NCBI GenBank assembly: GCA_003149635.1
Contig: QCWI01000009.1
Coordinates: 62,001 to 126,000, forward strand
Length of the DNA: 64,000 nt
Direction of reading: 5' to 3'
From: Fluviicola sp. XM-24bin1
GTDB taxonomy: Bacteria; Bacteroidota; Bacteroidia; Flavobacteriales_D; Crocinitomicaceae
Part shown: positions 54,651 to 62,509 of the stretch, piece after piece
How the letters are laid out: every line of letters starts with the position of its first letter
Position numbering within the stretch: position 1 is the first letter of the stretch
Position numbers and translations under genes: made by a program
Notes under the pieces: model-generated
Databases searched by the model: none
What the model was told of the DNA's origin: nothing
What the model saw: the letters and a program-made list of their open reading frames with translations, nothing else

Positions 54651-54857
54651 ATTCCGTGCAGTTTTAGTTCTAAATCGAATATAGTACTTTCCAAAGACTT
54701 GGATTCTAAAAAAGGGCCAATTGCTTGTTTATTCTAACCACTTAAAAATAGGAGGAGAACCGTTTAATAAATCCGAGCCGCACTTTAGGTTTTTTCCAAA
54801 ACTTCAGACCTTAATCACTGTATATTAGCTACATATCAACCCCACAAAACAAGGCTT

Positions 54858-54975
54858 ATGAATTCAAATTTACATTCTACCCGCCAGTTTATCTGGATCT
54901 TTAATGATAACGGCAACTAAGATCTTCATAGAACCGTAGAAGATCCCGACGAGTGCAGGACGTAGGGATTTTTTT
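54858..54975 (+). promoter_or_regulatory. Leader peptide with attenuator-like hairpins, no downstream gene
   Basis: A 20-codon frame (54858-54920, MNSNLHSTRQFIWIFNDNGN) is followed by GATCTTC (54921-54927) that can pair with GAAGATC (54939-54945); the latter in turn overlaps the left arm of a terminator (ATCCC-ACG/CGT-GGGAT, 54943-54969, then T7). ATCTT within the peptide (54897-54901) can also pair with AAGAT (54919-54923). This 1:2, 2:3, 3:4 scheme is that of an amino-acid attenuator with clustered Phe, Ile and Trp codons, but the genes that follow are on the other strand. It may be an orphan attenuator or small RNA. Confidence 0.45.
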
Positions 54976-55089
54976 ATGTCCGAAATTTTTCATTCATCCT
55001 TACCTCACTCCATCTCGAGAGCCTCAATGATTGCTCGTTAGAGAACTTTGGTCTGATCAGATCAATTTTCTTGGTTTGAGTAATTTGTT

Positions 55090-55133
55090 CACTGCAGGTG
55101 GCTGAGGTTCTCGAAGCGCCGAAGTGAACACTA
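55090..55133. repeat. Dispersed palindromic intergenic repeat, copy 2
   Basis: GTTCAC...GTGAAC arms enclose GGCTGAGGTTCTCGAAGC (55100-55117), the exact reverse complement of 23764-23781. It sits at the end of the hydrolase operon. Confidence 0.7.
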
Positions 55134-55868
55134 TCATGAAAGCACGTCTCTCAAAATCTCCCTTACTTCTTCTGTCGCTTCCAAATGCGCCATATGTCCT
55201 GTGTGAACTTCAAAGTATCGCTCCATTTGATTGACCATGGTACGTCGCATGGAATCTACATTTGCGATTGGGTCATTAATTCCCTGGATGACGTAAACTT
55301 CCAGCGCACCCGAATACGCCCATTCTACCCGATCGTATCTTTCAGACATGGCAATACTTGCTCTCGCGACGGCTTCGGATGAAATCTGCTTCGCTTCCTC
55401 CACCAATTCAGCTACTTGTTCTGGATAATTCTCAGGAGCCTGAAATAAATTGGGAATGGCTTCAGAAACAAATCGTTCTTTCTTGGTTTGAACCAATTTG
55501 GCCACACGTTTACGATCTTCCTTTTTCTGTTCGGAATCCGACCAAACATTGGAATTCATTAGAATGATTTTATCGCATCTCTCGTCAAGATCTTTCAACA
55601 TCAATGCTACATATCCCCCCATGGAGTGTCCAATGACATCATAAGATTCAATGTTCTCTTTCGAAACCACCTGTTTGACTTTTTCAGCCATCTCGGACAT
55701 AGAGTCGATTCCTTCTAAACCACTTTTTCCGTGTCCGGGAAGGTCGATAAGAATTAATCGGGCAAATTGATCCAGCTCCAACACATTCCACATGGTTGTG
55801 GATTCCAAAAAACCGTGAAGGCAAACAACCGTTTTGTTTCCCTCACCTACGATTTCGTAATGAAGCAT
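55134..55868 (-). CDS. Alpha/beta hydrolase
   Basis: A 244-residue hydrolase with the fold order CLHGFLES (oxyanion), DLPGHGKS, nucleophile elbow GHSMGGYVALM, Asp in VIQGINDPIA and His in HTGHMAHLEA. It is soluble without a signal. It follows the aminopeptidase gene and overlaps its stop by one base. The substrate is unknown. Confidence 0.93.
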   Translation of the reverse strand: MLHYEIVGEGNKTVVCLHGFLESTTMWNVLELDQFARLILIDLPGHGKSGLEGIDSMSEMAEKVKQVVSKENIESYDVIGHSMGGYVALMLKDLDERCDKIILMNSNVWSDSEQKKEDRKRVAKLVQTKKERFVSEAIPNLFQAPENYPEQVAELVEEAKQISSEAVARASIAMSERYDRVEWAYSGALEVYVIQGINDPIANVDSMRRTMVNQMERYFEVHTGHMAHLEATEEVREILRDVLS

Positions 55869-57160
55869 TAGGAATTCATGATATCTTCAATCTCGTCGGC
55901 TTCAATAGGAATGGTTCCCATTAGATTCAAAGGTGCACCTGATTCCTGCACAACCAAATCATCTTCCAGACGAATTCCGAGATTTTCCTCTGGAATGTAG
56001 ATTCCCGGCTCACACGTGAATACCATTCCAGCTTTCATTGGCTTGTTCCATGGCCCTACATCGTGCGTATCCAATCCAATATAATGCGATGTTCCATGCA
56101 TGAAGTACTTCTTGTATGCCGGCCAATTAGGATCTTGATTCTTCACATCTGTTTTATCGATAAGTTTCAAATCAAGCAATTCGGATTCCATCAATTTCCC
56201 TACCTCTTTATGGTATTCAGCAAGCATGGTTCCCGGAACCAACATTTGTTCGGCTGCTTTTTTGACACGAAGCACGGCGTTGTACACTGCTTTTTGACGA
56301 TCTGTATAGCGCCCGTTCACAGGGAAACTACGTGTAAGATCCGATGCGTAGTTGGTATATTCGGCTCCGACATCCAATAGGATAACATCGCCGTCTTTAC
56401 ACTGCGCGTTGTTTTCGATGTAGTGCAAAACACATGCATTCGCTCCAGAGGCAACAATCGGTGTGTAGGCAAATCCATTAGAACGTTGACGAACAAACTC
56501 GTGCAACAATTCTGCTTCAATTTCATATTCCCAAACGCCTGGCTTGATGAACTTCAACAAGCGTTCGATTCCCGCTTTTGTCAAATTACAAGCATGTTGC
56601 ATCAACTCAATTTCAATCGGATGCTTGATGGAACGAATTTCATGCATGATCGGAGCGCTGCGTAGCGTCTGATGACCTGGATAATCTGCTTTCACTTTTT
56701 TAATGAAGCGATCTTCACGTGTTTCTACAGTCGTGTCCGCACGCAAATGTTCGTTTGTATTGAGGTAAATGAATGAAGTCTCACTCATCAATTCTTTGAA
56801 AACACGATCGAAATCTTTTAACCAATACACCGTTTTAATTCCTGAAACTTCGAAAGCTTGCTCTTTGTTCAATTTTGCGCCTTCCCAAACAGCAATATGT
56901 TCGTTGGTCTCACGCAAGAACAATACTTCACGATGCTCTGGTTTCGTTGTGTTCGGTGCAATCACCAAAATGCTTTCTTCCTGATCTACTCCGGATAGAT
57001 GCAGGATATCACGATGCTGTTGAAACGGCATGGTACTATCCGCACTGATTGGATAAATGTCATTGGAATTAAAAACGGCTAATGCATCGTCTTGCATCAA
57101 ATTCACGAAGCGCTCGCGGTTATGGATATAAAGTGCTTTGTCTATTCGATCGTATTTCAT
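55868..57160 (-). CDS. pepP: Aminopeptidase P family protein (Xaa-Pro peptidase)
   Basis: A 430-residue metallopeptidase with an N-terminal creatinase-like domain and a C-terminal pita-bread domain. Metal ligands are in ILLDVGAEYTNYASDLTRSF (two Asp), MHGTSHYIGLDTHD (His), TCEPGIYIPEE (Glu) and IRLEDDLVV (Glu). It removes N-terminal residues before proline. It is the first gene of a two-gene unit with the hydrolase. Confidence 0.95.
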   Translation of the reverse strand: MKYDRIDKALYIHNRERFVNLMQDDALAVFNSNDIYPISADSTMPFQQHRDILHLSGVDQEESILVIAPNTTKPEHREVLFLRETNEHIAVWEGAKLNKEQAFEVSGIKTVYWLKDFDRVFKELMSETSFIYLNTNEHLRADTTVETREDRFIKKVKADYPGHQTLRSAPIMHEIRSIKHPIEIELMQHACNLTKAGIERLLKFIKPGVWEYEIEAELLHEFVRQRSNGFAYTPIVASGANACVLHYIENNAQCKDGDVILLDVGAEYTNYASDLTRSFPVNGRYTDRQKAVYNAVLRVKKAAEQMLVPGTMLAEYHKEVGKLMESELLDLKLIDKTDVKNQDPNWPAYKKYFMHGTSHYIGLDTHDVGPWNKPMKAGMVFTCEPGIYIPEENLGIRLEDDLVVQESGAPLNLMGTIPIEADEIEDIMNS

Positions 57161-57208
57161 GGGAATGGAATTCTAGTTTGACCCCGAAAAATACAGTTTC
57201 TCTATCGA

Positions 57209-57243
57209 AAAAAGTACACTGAGGCTCTCGAAGTGACTTTTTT
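57209..57243. terminator. Intergenic hairpin of the CACTGAGGCTCTCGAAGTG type
   Basis: AAAAAGTACACT pairs with AGTGACTTTTTT around GAGGCTCTCGA, flanked by A and T runs, between a minus-strand and a plus-strand gene. It is related to the CTCGAAGTGAAC repeats elsewhere. Confidence 0.5.
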
Positions 57244-57259
57244 CAATCAACTTTTACAT

Positions 57260-57293
57260 CGTAAATAGTTTACGCCCTGCTCTTCCATTTTTG
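57260..57293 (+). promoter_or_regulatory. Palindrome and promoter of first small paralogue
   Basis: CGTAAATAGTTTACG (57260-57274) is an inverted repeat with arms CGTAA/TTACG. After 15 bases comes TTTG (57290-57293), the end of a -7-like box. The same arrangement with the same spacing precedes the second paralogue, so it is a good candidate operator or sigma site. Confidence 0.65.
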
Positions 57294-57315
57294 TATCAAC
57301 AAAAAAGACAACGCT

Positions 57316-57636
57316 ATGGAAGCAGCAAATACAATTTTCAATATTGAGAGTATTCTTTTCGAATCGAACGATCCCGAAGTACTCATGCGCGGTACAATGG
57401 TGAAAGGAGTGATGCAGTATGAATCTGAATTGATCCTTTCGCATACGCAATTGAACAAGGTGATCAATTTGTTGCAACGTCAGAACGCCGAGACCACTAT
57501 TCACGATTTAATTTCGAGCGAACCAATGTATAACGGAGCGTTGTTGTACTCGGGAACTTTCGCGGGATTATCGAATCCAAACATCTCTCTGGATTCCATT
57601 TCCGCGGACGTCCCGATGCGTCAAATTCGCGCTTAA
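57316..57636 (+). CDS. Small protein of duplicated family, copy 1
   Basis: A 106-residue soluble protein with no signal or membrane segment. It shares about 80 percent of its residues with the next gene, including FESNDPEVLMRGTMVKGVMQ and TIHDLISSEPMY. Family unknown to me; the name of the domain cannot be given. The acidic, mixed alpha/beta composition and the conserved upstream palindrome suggest a regulated cytoplasmic protein. Confidence 0.8.
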   Translation: MEAANTIFNIESILFESNDPEVLMRGTMVKGVMQYESELILSHTQLNKVINLLQRQNAETTIHDLISSEPMYNGALLYSGTFAGLSNPNISLDSISADVPMRQIRA

Positions 57637-57657
57637 TTATTCGGCGTTAAAGTAGAT

Positions 57658-57691
57658 CGTAAATAGATTACGAACTAAGACCGAATCTTTG
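57658..57691 (+). promoter_or_regulatory. Palindrome and promoter of second small paralogue
   Basis: CGTAAATAGATTACG (57658-57672), 15 bases, then TTTG (57688-57691). It differs from the first copy by one base within the palindrome, while the spacer sequence has diverged, which argues for selection on the palindrome. Confidence 0.65.
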
Positions 57692-57715
57692 TAGTGTACA
57701 ATAAAACACAGCAAC

Positions 57716-58033
57716 ATGGCAGCAAATACGATTTTCAATGTTCAGAGCATCCTCTTCGAATCCAATGATCCGGAAGTACTCATGCGAGGTACTATGGTGA
57801 AGGGAGTTATGCAGTATGAATCTGAATTGATCCTTTCACAAACACAATTGAACATGGTCATCAATTTGTTGCAACGTCAGAACACCGAAACCACTATTCA
57901 CGATCTTATTTCGGGCGAGCCTATGTATGACGGTGGAATGTTGTACTCAGGAACTTTCGCGGAATTACCAAATGCTGCCATCACCTTGGACGCAATCTCC
58001 ACAAATGTCCCGATGAAACAAATTCGTGCGTAA
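57716..58033 (+). CDS. Small protein of duplicated family, copy 2
   Basis: A 105-residue paralogue of the preceding gene, aligned end to end (first lacks only one N-terminal residue difference). Differences cluster in the loop SSEPMYNGALL / SGEPMYDGGML and the tail. It has its own copy of the CGTAA-TTACG palindrome, so the duplication included the regulatory region. Confidence 0.8.
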   Translation: MAANTIFNVQSILFESNDPEVLMRGTMVKGVMQYESELILSQTQLNMVINLLQRQNTETTIHDLISGEPMYDGGMLYSGTFAELPNAAITLDAISTNVPMKQIRA

Positions 58034-58166
58034 CTCCCGATAACCATCGGGATTCACCCAACGGATTTGCGTAACCTTTCGTTATTTTTTTCGTAGCTTA
58101 GCTGTAACTAATGTTGCGGTCTGTTTGTTACACTACTATAGACTAATACAATTAAAACTGCGGATC

Positions 58167-58814
58167 ATGCTTAAGAAAGGTATCCTTCTAATCGGAATTT
58201 CATCATTTGTCTTGTCCTCATGTATTGAGCACGAGGTAATTCCGCCACCTGAGCCTAAAGTAGAATTGAATGCTCACTTTTACGGTGAAGTTAATGGAGC
58301 TCCTGTAGAGTTTACTGAAAATGTACTCGGATATACAAACAATTGTACCTCTGCAAAATACATTCTTCCTCCACCAGATTTTTCTGAGGCGGTATATTTT
58401 GCTGAAATGTCTTCTCTTCAAATCGCTACTTCGGTAAAAATTGGTTTGGGAGCGGCTACATGGGATGCAAGTTTGACGGGTGAACCGACATTGGCAACAT
58501 TCAATGCCTTCCATCAAGCGAATCTTTTCCCAACATATTCTGATGATGCTTTGGCAGGATTCGAGGCGACTTATCGCGACGGAACAGGTCGTGAGTGGAA
58601 ATCAAGTGAAAACAGCGTGAACGTTCAAAATGTAGAATTCACAGCAGTTGTTCAGGAATCTGACAACACTGGAGATTACTCTAAGTTCATCTGTAACTTC
58701 GATTGCTGGATGTATAGTTTGCACCCAGACAGTCTCGCTCTAAATCCTCCGGTAATTCAGTTGGATTCAGTTCACATGGAAAACGCCGTTTACGAAGGTT
58801 GGTTCTGCAGATAA
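58167..58814 (+). CDS. Lipoprotein of unknown function
   Basis: A 215-residue lipoprotein (signal ends LSSC, Cys about 19); ATG 58167 is chosen because the signal begins there, though the frame opens 14 codons earlier. The mature part is beta-rich and has four Cys (NNCTSAKY, ICNFDCW, GWFCR), perhaps disulfides. No domain recognised. It ends 20 bases before the CTP-synthase-related gene. Confidence 0.78.
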   Translation: MLKKGILLIGISSFVLSSCIEHEVIPPPEPKVELNAHFYGEVNGAPVEFTENVLGYTNNCTSAKYILPPPDFSEAVYFAEMSSLQIATSVKIGLGAATWDASLTGEPTLATFNAFHQANLFPTYSDDALAGFEATYRDGTGREWKSSENSVNVQNVEFTAVVQESDNTGDYSKFICNFDCWMYSLHPDSLALNPPVIQLDSVHMENAVYEGWFCR

Positions 58815-58834
58815 GCTAACGATGACGTGATCAC

Positions 58835-59545
58835 ATGTCCCTTGAAGGAATGGATCAAAGTATCAAAATAGCGATCGTTGGTGATTACAATTTCACTTAT
58901 AATTCGCATCACGCGACAAACCTCGCGATTGACCATTCTGCCCAGTTTCTAGACATTGAAGTCAGTTATTACTGGATCAAATTAGCCGAATTTATCAAAT
59001 TTCGACCGCAGCAATTTGATGAATACGATGCTATTTGGGTAGCCCCAGGCCCGGTGAAAAACCCCTTCTTCCTTCATGGGATCATCAAGGAGATTGTTTC
59101 CAAAGAACTTCCTGTTTTAATAACAGGCGAAGGATATAGAACCATGGTTGAGGTACTCATTCAAATGTACCAGCTGAATACCAAAGGTGAGAAACTCATT
59201 TCGGAGAATTTGGTTGAAGGAGAGCAGTTTGAAAAGATTCACATTGCACCGCACTCAGACATTTTCCAAAAGTTGTACGAAAACTATTCAAAGGAAGAGT
59301 TAACATCTTCCCGATACAGTTTATATCCTCAACTGATTAACGCTTTGGCAGATGATATTGCCGATGTGGAGGCGTACAACCAATTTGAAGATCCCGAAAT
59401 TATCAGCTTAAAGAACCACAACTTCTTCGTAGGATGTGGCTTCTGTCCACAAATTAGCTCTACCCGCGAAATTCCACACCCTGTCATTTATACGTTCATG
59501 AAAATGGCCATGGCGAAAACGAATGATTCGAAGAAAGGAGCTTAA
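58835..59545 (+). CDS. CTP synthase C-terminal region-related protein
   Basis: A 236-residue protein similar to the glutamine amidotransferase half of CTP synthase, a family sometimes annotated as CTP synthase C-terminal region-related (seleno)protein. The nucleophile elbow reads LITGEGYRTM, without the catalytic Cys of true amidotransferases, so it is not expected to hydrolyse glutamine. The VGCGFCPQISSTREIPHP block with two Cys marks the family. There is no sign of a selenocysteine codon. Start ATG 58835 or 58850. Confidence 0.82.
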   Translation: MSLEGMDQSIKIAIVGDYNFTYNSHHATNLAIDHSAQFLDIEVSYYWIKLAEFIKFRPQQFDEYDAIWVAPGPVKNPFFLHGIIKEIVSKELPVLITGEGYRTMVEVLIQMYQLNTKGEKLISENLVEGEQFEKIHIAPHSDIFQKLYENYSKEELTSSRYSLYPQLINALADDIADVEAYNQFEDPEIISLKNHNFFVGCGFCPQISSTREIPHPVIYTFMKMAMAKTNDSKKGA

Positions 59546-59564
59546 TTCTAGAAGTGCTAAATTG

Positions 59565-59622
59565 GTAAAAGGCTGAAAGTTGAAAGCAGAAGGCTTTTTA
59601 CTTTCTACTTTTCGCTTTTCGC
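59565..59622. repeat. Purine/pyrimidine hairpin between convergent genes
   Basis: GGCTGAAAGTTGAAAGCAGAAGG folds on CTTTCTACTTTTCGCTTTTC with a T-run in between, a terminator-like element of the same style as 936-1013. Confidence 0.5.
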
Positions 59623-59629
59623 CAAAATT

Positions 59630-60448
59630 CTACTTCCTTCCGAAATCCGCAGGAATTTCACCCCAAACTTTTGTTTCCCACTTGAGAATAGGATTGCTAA
59701 AGGAATTGGATGCCAACCAGGCTTCGGCCCTTTGAATCAATTGCGCGACTTCTCCGCTGGGACGTGCTTTTGTTTTGCACTTCTTCGCTTTGATCCACCC
59801 CATGGCAATTTTTGAATCGGAATAAATCGGCATAGTCTTGAATTTGGGATCGCTTTCTTTACTGAAATATGCCAAGGCATGCACGAGGGCCAAAAACTCT
59901 CCAATATTATTGGTTCCGCCATTGTAAGGTCCTTTTCGAAACAATACCTGATCGCGATCGAATGTCCAGATTCCTTGGTATTCCATAACGCCCGTCATTT
60001 CGTTACATGCTGCATCTACTGCTAGACTTAATTCAATCGGATCTCCAATCTTTGTAATCTGCTCCTCGGACAAATCTTGGGTTTTACGGAAATCTTTTCC
60101 TTTATACGCTTCAGGGCCTTCCTTCAGCGCTTTCTCAGCAAGAACTTTGCTCCCAAACGTTTTGAAATGACCCCTCGGAACGCCTTTCAATTTCTTTTGA
60201 GCGACATCCCAATCGGTATAGATTCCAGAATTCTCACCATCCCAGATTACGTAGTATCGCGTCTTCTTTTTCTTAGGAGTTGATTTGACTGATCCAGGAT
60301 TTTTGTACGCGGCCTCAGCTTCCGCTCTAGATGGAAACGATTTGTACTTAGCACCCGAAAATCCCTGGATCAAAGTTTTCACCTCGTTCCACGATTCGAA
60401 CACTCCCGTCTTCTTACCCTCCCATACTACGTAGTACTTACTTGCCAT
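59630..60448 (-). CDS. rnhA: Ribonuclease H1 with two hybrid-binding domains
   Basis: A 272-residue RNase HI that cuts RNA in RNA-DNA hybrids. Two N-terminal hybrid-binding (viroplasmin-type) domains are visible: YYVVWEGKKTGVFESWNEV...KYKSFPSRAEAEAAY and YYVIWDGENSGIYTDWD...HFKTFGSKVLAEKAL. The catalytic domain has Asp (VDAACNE), Glu (NIGEFLAL), Asp (IYSDSKIA) and a final Asp (ADFGRK). ATG 60448 (MASKYY) is preferred over 60472. Two hybrid-binding domains are less common than one. Confidence 0.93.
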   Translation of the reverse strand: MASKYYVVWEGKKTGVFESWNEVKTLIQGFSGAKYKSFPSRAEAEAAYKNPGSVKSTPKKKKTRYYVIWDGENSGIYTDWDVAQKKLKGVPRGHFKTFGSKVLAEKALKEGPEAYKGKDFRKTQDLSEEQITKIGDPIELSLAVDAACNEMTGVMEYQGIWTFDRDQVLFRKGPYNGGTNNIGEFLALVHALAYFSKESDPKFKTMPIYSDSKIAMGWIKAKKCKTKARPSGEVAQLIQRAEAWLASNSFSNPILKWETKVWGEIPADFGRK

Positions 60449-60508
60449 ACCGTTCATCCTGATTTTCGACATCTAAGATATCTAAATCTATCGTTGCCGT
60501 AAAACAAC

Positions 60509-60561
60509 GGAAACTTTTTTCATGCAAATAGTTTCCAAAGTAAAATAAGTTTCTACATTTG
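60509..60561 (+). promoter_or_regulatory. Promoter and possible operator of TetR-efflux operon
   Basis: TACATTTG (60554-60561) is a TAnnTTTG box 7 bases before the ATG. Upstream lie GGAAACT (60509-60515) and its reverse complement AGTTTCC (60530-60536), with another GTTTC at 60549-60553 - a candidate site for autoregulation by the TetR protein. Confidence 0.6.
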
Positions 60562-60566
60562 CCCTT

Positions 60567-61181
60567 ATGGATGAAAAAAGATTGGAAATTTTAGAACGCG
60601 CCGGCTCAGTTTATATGCGACTGGGAATCAAGAGCGTTACCATGGACGATCTTGCGCGAGAACTGGGAATATCGAAGAAAACGATCTACAAATACTTCGA
60701 TGACAAATCCGATTTGGTTCACTCAATCGTGGAAATGAAAATGCAGATGGATCAAGCTCTCTGTATGAATTGCATCAATCAGAGCGGAAACGCGATTGAT
60801 GATTTGATACAGGTCAGCAAGTTAGTTGCCGAACATATCGGCAACGTCAATCCGACTGTTTTCCACGACGTGAAGAAGTACCACTCTGATGCTTGGCAAC
60901 TCATGGAAAGTCACCGCTGGGGATTCGTGCTCAATATGATTGTTAGCAACATTGAAAAAGGAAAAGAAGAAAACCTTTATCGCAACGATCTAAATGCCGA
61001 AGTAATCGGCCGATTGTATGTATCATCCATTGATACTCTCTTTAATCCGGACATTTTTCCGTGGCCAAAATTCACTTTCCAGGAAGTGTATTCGGAACTG
61101 ATCCGCTTTCATATAAAAGGGCTCGTTAATGACAACGGGCTGGAATACTTACGACAAAAAATATACAATGGAGAATTCTAA
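60567..61181 (+). CDS. TetR-family transcriptional regulator
   Basis: A 204-residue repressor with an N-terminal HTH (GIKSVTMDDLARELGISKKTIYKYFDDKSDLV). The C-terminal ligand domain is helical and not conserved by name. It heads an efflux operon: the TolC-like gene starts inside its last codons. By analogy it represses the pump and is released by a substrate, which is not predictable here. Confidence 0.94.
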   Translation: MDEKRLEILERAGSVYMRLGIKSVTMDDLARELGISKKTIYKYFDDKSDLVHSIVEMKMQMDQALCMNCINQSGNAIDDLIQVSKLVAEHIGNVNPTVFHDVKKYHSDAWQLMESHRWGFVLNMIVSNIEKGKEENLYRNDLNAEVIGRLYVSSIDTLFNPDIFPWPKFTFQEVYSELIRFHIKGLVNDNGLEYLRQKIYNGEF

Positions 61182-62505
61182 ATTGCTTCTTGGAGCGTTG
61201 TTGTTTTGGGCGGGAACTTCCTTTGCTCAAACCTCCAGCTTTAGCTTAGAAGAAGCGAAAAATTATGCTCTAGAAAACCACATCTCTGCACTGAATGCCG
61301 AGCAAGATGTTATCGCGGCTGAATACCAAAGACGCGAAACAGTTGCTATGGGACTTCCGCAAATCAATGCGACAGGATCGTTTTCTAACTTTCTGAACCT
61401 TCCTGTACAGGTATTGGATGCATCTTTCTTCGGTGGACAACCGGGAGATTTGATTTCCTTCCGAGCGGGAACGGATTACAGTTCATCCTTCAATTTCAAT
61501 GTGAACCAGTTGGTATTTAGCGGTTCATATATTGTTGGATTGAAGCTCTCGAAGCATTATGCGGGAATGAAAACGAATGCGGCTTCTTTATCGAAAGAGG
61601 ACGTGATCTACCAACTAGTGCAATCGTATGAATTAGCAGCGGTAACGAAAGAGAACGTAACCTTCATGGATTCTATCGTGGATTTGACACAAAGCTTGGT
61701 AGACAAACAACAAAACTATCTTGAACTTGGGTTGATTCTTCAAGAAGACATGGATCAGTTGAACTATAGCCTTCTTACGGCGAAACAATCTCAAACGCAA
61801 GCGGTATTACAATACCAAAACGCATTGGAGCTGTTGAAGTTCAGCATGGGATACCCGATGGATCAAGAAATTGAAATTTCCGCTACTCCGCAGGACTTAA
61901 TGAGCACGCCAGGAATGACAGGTGGCGATGTTAAGACGAACCTTACGTATCAAGTAATGAACGATCAGGTGACTTTGCAGGAGTACGTAATTAAAAACGA
62001 TCAATCGGCGTATTTGCCTACTTTGAATGCGTACTTGCAACACGGATTTAATGCTTTCCGTAATGAGTTCAATTTCTTCGATTCGGATCAAAATTGGTTC
62101 ACGCAGACTTCTTGGGGATTGCAATTGAACATCCCGATTTTATCAAGCGGTCAGCGTTACTATAAAACGGCACAATCGAAAGTTGCTTTGCTTCAAGCGC
62201 AAAACAACCTAGAGCAAATGGAACAAACGTTGACAATGCAGTCTCTTCAGGCGCAGAACAACTTGGAAAGCGCTCGTTCGAATTACGAATTGCAACAAGA
62301 AAATGTACGATTGGCTCGATCCATTTATGAAAATGAAGCGGCCAAAGAAGAAATCGGAAAAGGAAATTCGATTCTCGTAACACAGAAATACAATCAGTTG
62401 GTGATGGCCCAAGCACAGTTGGTCGGATCGACATTGGAACTGTTACAAGCGCAATTAGAACTCAACAAAATTTATAACAATCTATTACCTAACGGTCAAC
62501 AATAG
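61168..62505 (+). CDS. TolC-family outer-membrane efflux protein
   Basis: A 445-residue outer-membrane channel. ATG 61168 begins a signal peptide (MENSKLLLGALLFWAGTSFAQ); the frame also opens at 61129 inside the TetR gene. Two long coiled-coil halves with TolC repeats are visible (LEEAKNYALENHISALNAEQ, NSILVTQKYNQLVMAQAQLV). It starts 14 bases before the end of the TetR gene and is followed after four bases by the adaptor. Confidence 0.93.
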   Translation: MENSKLLLGALLFWAGTSFAQTSSFSLEEAKNYALENHISALNAEQDVIAAEYQRRETVAMGLPQINATGSFSNFLNLPVQVLDASFFGGQPGDLISFRAGTDYSSSFNFNVNQLVFSGSYIVGLKLSKHYAGMKTNAASLSKEDVIYQLVQSYELAAVTKENVTFMDSIVDLTQSLVDKQQNYLELGLILQEDMDQLNYSLLTAKQSQTQAVLQYQNALELLKFSMGYPMDQEIEISATPQDLMSTPGMTGGDVKTNLTYQVMNDQVTLQEYVIKNDQSAYLPTLNAYLQHGFNAFRNEFNFFDSDQNWFTQTSWGLQLNIPILSSGQRYYKTAQSKVALLQAQNNLEQMEQTLTMQSLQAQNNLESARSNYELQQENVRLARSIYENEAAKEEIGKGNSILVTQKYNQLVMAQAQLVGSTLELLQAQLELNKIYNNLLPNGQQ

Positions 62506-62509
62506 CGAC

